From the NCBI GenBank assembly GCA_019186965.1, contig JABARV010000002.1, forward strand, positions 440,737-504,736: a stretch of DNA of 64,000 nt, in the 5' to 3' direction. This DNA comes from Turneriella sp. Lineage in GTDB: Bacteria > Spirochaetota > Leptospiria > Turneriellales > Turneriellaceae. Below the pieces are notes generated by a model. That model had not been told where the DNA came from. It searched no databases and saw nothing but the letters and a program-made list of their open reading frames with translations. This document shows, piece by piece, positions 60,742 through 64,000 of the stretch. Position 1 is the first letter of the stretch. Every line of letters starts with the position of its first letter. The translations under genes were made by a program, and so were the position numbers.

Positions 60742-61944
60742 TTAAATTGCCATCCGTAGAAAAAAAATCGCTCCGCCTTTATATCTTCTCACCGATACGC
60801 GAGCGCCAATATTTTGCGCACGCATGGCAATACTTTTTAAACCGCCGCGTTCGGCTTTGCCACGCCAAGTAAAGGGCGTCGCATTTTGATAAAACCAAAC
60901 AAGCAAGCGTTTTTGTCGCGAACGGACACCCAAAGAAAATGCGCTCGCGTGTGCATGTCGAATGGCGTTCGCCGTCCATTCTGAAAAAATACGATCGATG
61001 TTCAGAAGAACAAGATCGCTCAGTGGGATTTCCTCTTGGGGTGCAACGTATTCCACTTTATATCGACCCAATGCACGCAGACTGTGTGTAATCCGCGATA
61101 GTTGTATATTGAGTCCGGCGGCGTTTTCTTCTCCTTTAAGAATTTGTGCAAAATTGCGTACGTTCTCCAAAATTGAATCGGCGAGTGCGCGCAAGTACGT
61201 CGTATCTTCTATACGTGTTGCATTGGCGATAACGACAACTTGCGAAAGTTTTGCGCCGACCACGTCGTGTAAATCGTTCGCGAATTCCAGTTTACTTTGG
61301 AGGTGCCTTAGCTCCGCTTGTTGCTGTTTGTATTCTAATTCGGTGACGCTTTTCGTGAGTTGTTCGTTTGCCTCGGCGAGCGATTGGCGCGCGTTAAATT
61401 CATTTTTCATCAACAGGCGTATATAAGCGTGCCCGGTGATGCTCACGACAAAAGCTACCAGTAACCCGCCTATGCTCGCCATAAACGAAGGCATAAACAC
61501 AACTTCGCCTCGGTAGAGCATCAACGCTGTGTATAAGACGATATGCGACCCATAAAGAAATAAAGCTTCAAGGAGACTGAGACGAAGAAGCATCGTGCCG
61601 CCAAAAAAAGTAAGCATGAGCATTGTCCAATACATACTGCTAGTGCCGCCGGTCATGTGGGTAAGCCACGAAACCCCAATAGCGCAATTTGTCATGGCGG
61701 CATAACCGAGCAAATGAATTATTTTGGATTTTTTGCCCCACGACGTGAGCGAAGTAAATAAAATAGAAAGTGCAACCGCAACGATAATGAGCCTAAATCG
61801 AATAAATGGTTTAATATCCGACGGCGCAAAAGAAATATCGACAAATATGAATACGATAAAAGCGAACGCGATGAGCGCCGATGCTCGGGGTACGCCAATT
61901 CTAAGGCTTGAACTAATTTCTTCAGAAAAATTTGTGCCGCTCAT
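60742..61944 (-). CDS. Membrane histidine kinase of the NarX/DesK type
   Basis: The 400-residue protein has about six membrane helices (25-190), a coiled coil (200-235) and a HisKA_3-like dimerisation segment with the acceptor His in FANDLHDVVGAKLSQ (about 245). The ATPase region (SEWTANAIRHAHASA N-box; GGLKSIAMRAQNIGA) is short and lacks a clear DxGxG box (FYQNATPFTW occupies its position), so activity might be reduced. The start ATG 61944 is preferred to TTG 61953. It pairs with the LuxR-type regulator 20 bases downstream. No separate periplasmic sensor domain is present, so the membrane part probably senses. Confidence 0.85.
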   Translation of the reverse strand: MSGTNFSEEISSSLRIGVPRASALIAFAFIVFIFVDISFAPSDIKPFIRFRLIIVAVALSILFTSLTSWGKKSKIIHLLGYAAMTNCAIGVSWLTHMTGGTSSMYWTMLMLTFFGGTMLLRLSLLEALFLYGSHIVLYTALMLYRGEVVFMPSFMASIGGLLVAFVVSITGHAYIRLLMKNEFNARQSLAEANEQLTKSVTELEYKQQQAELRHLQSKLEFANDLHDVVGAKLSQVVVIANATRIEDTTYLRALADSILENVRNFAQILKGEENAAGLNIQLSRITHSLRALGRYKVEYVAPQEEIPLSDLVLLNIDRIFSEWTANAIRHAHASAFSLGVRSRQKRLLVWFYQNATPFTWRGKAERGGLKSIAMRAQNIGARVSVRRYKGGAIFFLRMAI

Positions 61945-61996
61945 AGTTAACAAAGAATTTAATTTTCGAGAGACGCTCTTAGCGGCAACTCATTTC

Positions 61997-62008
61997 GCGA
62001 GTTCCGGC
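61997..62008. repeat. Fragment of the inverted-repeat element
   Basis: The 12-mer GCGAGTTCCGGC is identical to 51587-51598 within the half copy of the nested repeat. It is short and might be chance, but it lies in a gap with a gene fragment. Confidence 0.3.
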
Positions 62009-62039
62009 CTGGCCACCACGAAGCTGGAAAGCTTTTGGT

Positions 62040-62129
62040 GACGGCGTAGCAATTCGTGAAGATACTTATGACGCAATTGAGCTATTGTGTCCAGAAATCA
62101 TTGAAGCCGCGCAGGGCGCGAATAAATAA
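62040..62129 (+). pseudogene. Possible C-terminal gene fragment, unknown protein
   Basis: A short frame reads DGVAIREDTYDAIELLCPEI and IEAAQGANK before a stop at 62127-62129. It looks like real protein (amphipathic helix, Cys-Pro) but has no start codon in range, and the frame upstream does not look like a gene. It may be the end of a broken gene. The family is unknown. Confidence 0.3.
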
Positions 62130-62158
62130 TTGACATTTAGAATACAAATGAATACATT
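62130..62158 (+). promoter_or_regulatory. Promoter of the toxin-antitoxin pair (leaderless)
   Basis: TTGACA (62130-62135), a 17-base spacer and TACATT (62153-62158) make a strong sigma-70 promoter. The ATG at 62165 is six bases on, so the antitoxin mRNA should have no leader. Two copies of GAATACA (62140-62146 and 62150-62156) lie in and beside the -10 and could be the operator for autorepression. Confidence 0.7.
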
Positions 62159-62164
62159 CTTGGC

Positions 62165-62407
62165 ATGGCGAAAACAGTTACAATACGTATGGATGATAAG
62201 TCGTATAAGCTCTTGAAAACCGCAGCGCTCGCCCAAAAGCGTAGTATTTCTAACTTCATTGAGTATGCGGCAGTAAATTTTGCGATCGAAGATAATTTTG
62301 TCTCAGACTATGAAATGGCAGATATTCAATCAGATTCAACATTGATGTCTGATCTAAAAAAAGCTTTGGGTGATGTAAAGAACCGGCGATTTACCGACAT
62401 AAAATAA
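62165..62407 (+). CDS. Ribbon-helix-helix antitoxin
   Basis: The 80-residue protein begins KTVTIRMDDKSYKLLKTAAL, the usual beta-strand and first helix of CopG/RelB-like RHH proteins, followed by the second helix (SISNFIEYAAVNFAI) and an acidic C-terminal tail that would bind the toxin. It lies 14 bases before a RelE-like toxin gene. It probably represses its own promoter at 62130. No ribosome site; the mRNA is probably leaderless. Confidence 0.85.
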   Translation: MAKTVTIRMDDKSYKLLKTAALAQKRSISNFIEYAAVNFAIEDNFVSDYEMADIQSDSTLMSDLKKALGDVKNRRFTDIK

Positions 62408-62421
62408 GTTAGCATCCTTTC

Positions 62422-62685
62422 ATGTTTACGATTTCAGAGACTGATACTTACAAAGGCAACATTAAGAAGCCAGAACTGAAACGGTACGCCAAAAGAATCG
62501 CTGAACAAATCTATCCGATTTTACGATCAAACTCCTTCTATGGATCAAATATTAAGAAACTCAAGGGTGATTTAGCAGATATCTACCGGTATCGGGTGGG
62601 TTCTTTTCGGCTTTTTTACATAATTATTGAGACTGAAAAGCGAGTGGTTATCCTTTCCTTGCGCGACAGAAAAGATGCCTATTAG
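62422..62685 (+). CDS. RelE/ParE-type toxin
   Basis: The 87-residue basic protein has the RelE fold pattern: FTISETDTYKGNIKK, a helix ELKRYAKRIAEQIYPIL, then NIKKLKGDLADIYRYRVGSFRLFYIII and VVILSLRDRKDAY. The Arg in RYRVGSFR and the final Asp-Arg-Lys stretch match RelE/StbE-type mRNA interferases that cut mRNA at the ribosome. It is encoded with its RHH antitoxin. The length and layout look intact. Confidence 0.85.
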   Translation: MFTISETDTYKGNIKKPELKRYAKRIAEQIYPILRSNSFYGSNIKKLKGDLADIYRYRVGSFRLFYIIIETEKRVVILSLRDRKDAY

Positions 62686-62687
62686 CG

Positions 62688-62699
62688 CACGAGTTGGCG
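62688..62699. repeat. Fragment of the nested inverted-repeat element
   Basis: CACGAGTTGGCG here is identical to 31635-31646 at the outer arm of the full element. It is three bases after the toxin stop codon. Confidence 0.35.
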
Positions 62700-62760
62700 T
62701 CCGTACCCTAATACATTTGCACTATTGCTTTTTTTCTTGTTCTATGGTATTTTCTCGACC

Positions 62761-64000
62761 ATGCTGCAACCACGCGCATGGCTATGTTACTTGTTGGCGA
62801 CCGCCAATTTTACCTGCGGACAACTGAGCCGTGAAGATTTGCTCAATGGAAATTTTGGCGATGTCGATAGAAATCCACCCCGCCTTATTATTCCAAACGA
62901 CTATAAAGTCACAACGCGCAGCACAACCTTGAGCTGGACTCTACCCCGTGGTTCCAGTTCGTACACGGTCGATATTGCAACCGATTCGTCGTTTACTCAG
63001 CCCATACCGGGTAGCCCCTTCACTACCACCGAATCGAACCTTGCCCTTACTTTCGCGGATGCATTGACGTACTATTGGCGTGTTCGCGCCAACACGACGG
63101 AAAAAGGCGTGTTTTCGGCTGCACAACGCATCCATATTCTCGACGGCGCAGTGCGTGTCTATTGCCCAAGCGCAGAGGTGTCGTGTACAAACACGAATCG
63201 CTTCGGCACAAAAAATTCACCATACCAAGTGATTCAAACCGCGCTCGCAGAGGCAAAAGCGGCGAATGTCGAAGTGTGGGTTGCATCGCGGGGCTCGACA
63301 GGTTATTATGCCGAGAGCCTAAATCTTATTGCAGGCGTTTCTATACGCGGCGGGTATTCGGGTTTAGATTGGAGCCGAGATATTGAGGCAAACACCACCG
63401 AGATTCAATTTAATTCGACAAGATTAATATCCGCAACGTATCTTTCGCCGCCGACCTTGGTTGTGGAAGGTTTCACGTTCACCAACACCAACAGCGGTAT
63501 TAACTATGTTTTGTATATCGAAGGCACTTCGTATCTCTCCATTGAAAATAATCGCATTAAACCGGGAAAAGGTGCGGGTGGCGGTACTTTTGCATACGGA
63601 ATTTATTGCGACAATGCATCGCCCAAAATTACCAACAACGCCATCCTAGCGGGTAGCGCACTTTCGGGAAATTCTGCCATTAAGCTCATGGCTGGTTCGT
63701 CGCCGCTTATTACAGGGAATCGACTTGTGGGCGGTTCTGCATCGGGCATTGGTATTGAAGCGGCTCTTTCAGGGGCTGTCATTTTTGAAAATACAATCTT
63801 CGCAGGAAATTCAACTGCGGCAAAGGGTATTGACGATTCACCAAGCGGCCCAAAGACACTTGTTGGGTATAATTTTATCCATGGCGGCTATGGAAGTTCG
63901 ACATCCACTGCACTCTATACGGCAAGCGGTCAGCAGAGAATTTTTTACAACAATATCGATACAGGAAACGCCGCTACGGCAAACGGAATCGCAGTGTCTC
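62761..64000 (+). CDS. Exported lipoprotein-like protein with right-handed beta-helix (DUF1565 type), 3' end outside window
   Basis: The frame is open from ATG 62761 to the end of the window (413 codons, no stop). A hydrophobic start (WLCYLLATANFTC) may be a lipoprotein signal with a loose lipobox. Residues 40-140 resemble a fibronectin-type fold (TLSWTLPRGSSSYTVDIATD, YYWRVRANT). A DUF1565-like start (SPYQVIQTALAEAKAANVEV, VSIRGGYSGLDWSRDI) leads into repeating parallel beta-helix units (YLSIENNRI, SPKITNNAIL, SPLITGNRLVGG, AVIFENTIFAGNS). Such proteins are surface-exposed or secreted, often carbohydrate-binding. No strong ribosome site. It lies about 75 bases after the toxin gene. Confidence 0.8.
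   Translation, partial: MLQPRAWLCYLLATANFTCGQLSREDLLNGNFGDVDRNPPRLIIPNDYKVTTRSTTLSWTLPRGSSSYTVDIATDSSFTQPIPGSPFTTTESNLALTFADALTYYWRVRANTTEKGVFSAAQRIHILDGAVRVYCPSAEVSCTNTNRFGTKNSPYQVIQTALAEAKAANVEVWVASRGSTGYYAESLNLIAGVSIRGGYSGLDWSRDIEANTTEIQFNSTRLISATYLSPPTLVVEGFTFTNTNSGINYVLYIEGTSYLSIENNRIKPGKGAGGGTFAYGIYCDNASPKITNNAILAGSALSGNSAIKLMAGSSPLITGNRLVGGSASGIGIEAALSGAVIFENTIFAGNSTAAKGIDDSPSGPKTLVGYNFIHGGYGSSTSTALYTASGQQRIFYNNIDTGNAATANGIAVS

Noticed and set aside
62627-62827. A 66-residue ORF across the toxin end and the next gene
   Set aside because: It overlaps the RelE-like toxin and the lipoprotein-like gene in another frame and has no family likeness.

Overview
The window is bacterial chromosome, moderately AT-rich, with genes packed on both strands. 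The best guess is a spirochaete of the order Leptospirales (a Leptospira, Leptonema or Turneriella relative). This rests on several SpoIIE/PP2C phosphatases with membrane and TPR modules (one with the NGDAMGKS variant motif), lipoprotein-like 7TM sensor kinases, an OmpL47-type surface protein, loose spirochaetal lipoboxes and a PilZ protein. It is inferred from protein style; there is no rRNA gene in the window to confirm it.

Layout. 1-6820: the tail of msrA, an alkylglycerol-monooxygenase-like membrane protein, rnc, a hot-dog thioesterase-like gene, a small unknown protein and uvrA. 6845-16646: a second small unknown protein of possibly the same kind, a SpoIIE phosphatase, uppP, proS (with a 40-bp palindrome inside the reading frame), a DUF302 gene, two coupled surface-protein-like genes, a PAP2/SMS-like phosphatase and a DUF374-type acyltransferase. 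16633-17717: a relic of a chemotaxis receptor and a non-catalytic aldehyde dehydrogenase. 17714-26812: a signalling block of an RsbW-like ATPase, an AAA+ ATPase, two SpoIIE phosphatases (one fused to a hybrid kinase) and a receiver-ATPase fusion. 26822-31442: a tight operon of FGGY kinase, sphingosine-1-phosphate-lyase-like enzyme and secreted phospholipase-C-like protein. 31452-31794: no gene, but a nested inverted-repeat element and copies of other short repeats. 31795-41576: endonuclease I, a helical repeat protein, an SDR, a GGDEF-EAL protein, an OmpL47-like protein, an HGSNAT-like acyltransferase and a three-gene surface cluster. 41578-41881: a tRNA-Arg followed by four 57-bp GC-rich repeats that carry a copy of the tRNA 3' end. 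41933-53852: hybrid kinase, fatty-acyl ligase, CHAT-domain putative protease, nucleoside phosphorylase-like gene, unknown envelope genes, folE2 and der. 53861-61944: DUF4239-like membrane protein, CopA-type ATPase, PilZ protein, CDF transporter, tRNA-Val, rpsT and a LuxR-type two-component pair. 62040-64000: a gene fragment, a toxin-antitoxin pair and the start of a beta-helix lipoprotein that runs off the window.

How it fits together. Three themes recur. The first is partner-switching style signalling: RsbW-like ATPases and SpoIIE phosphatases coupled to receivers and kinases. The second is envelope and lipid chemistry: AGMO-like oxygenase, thioesterase, UppP, PAP2/SMS-like phosphatase, lysophospholipid acyltransferase, fatty-acyl ligase, S1P-lyase-like enzyme and PLC-like protein. 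The third is an unusual load of short repeats and palindromes, some inside genes and one attached to a tRNA. At least three genes (12306, 58229, 62165) have a consensus-like promoter placed so that transcription should begin at the start codon, suggesting leaderless mRNAs.
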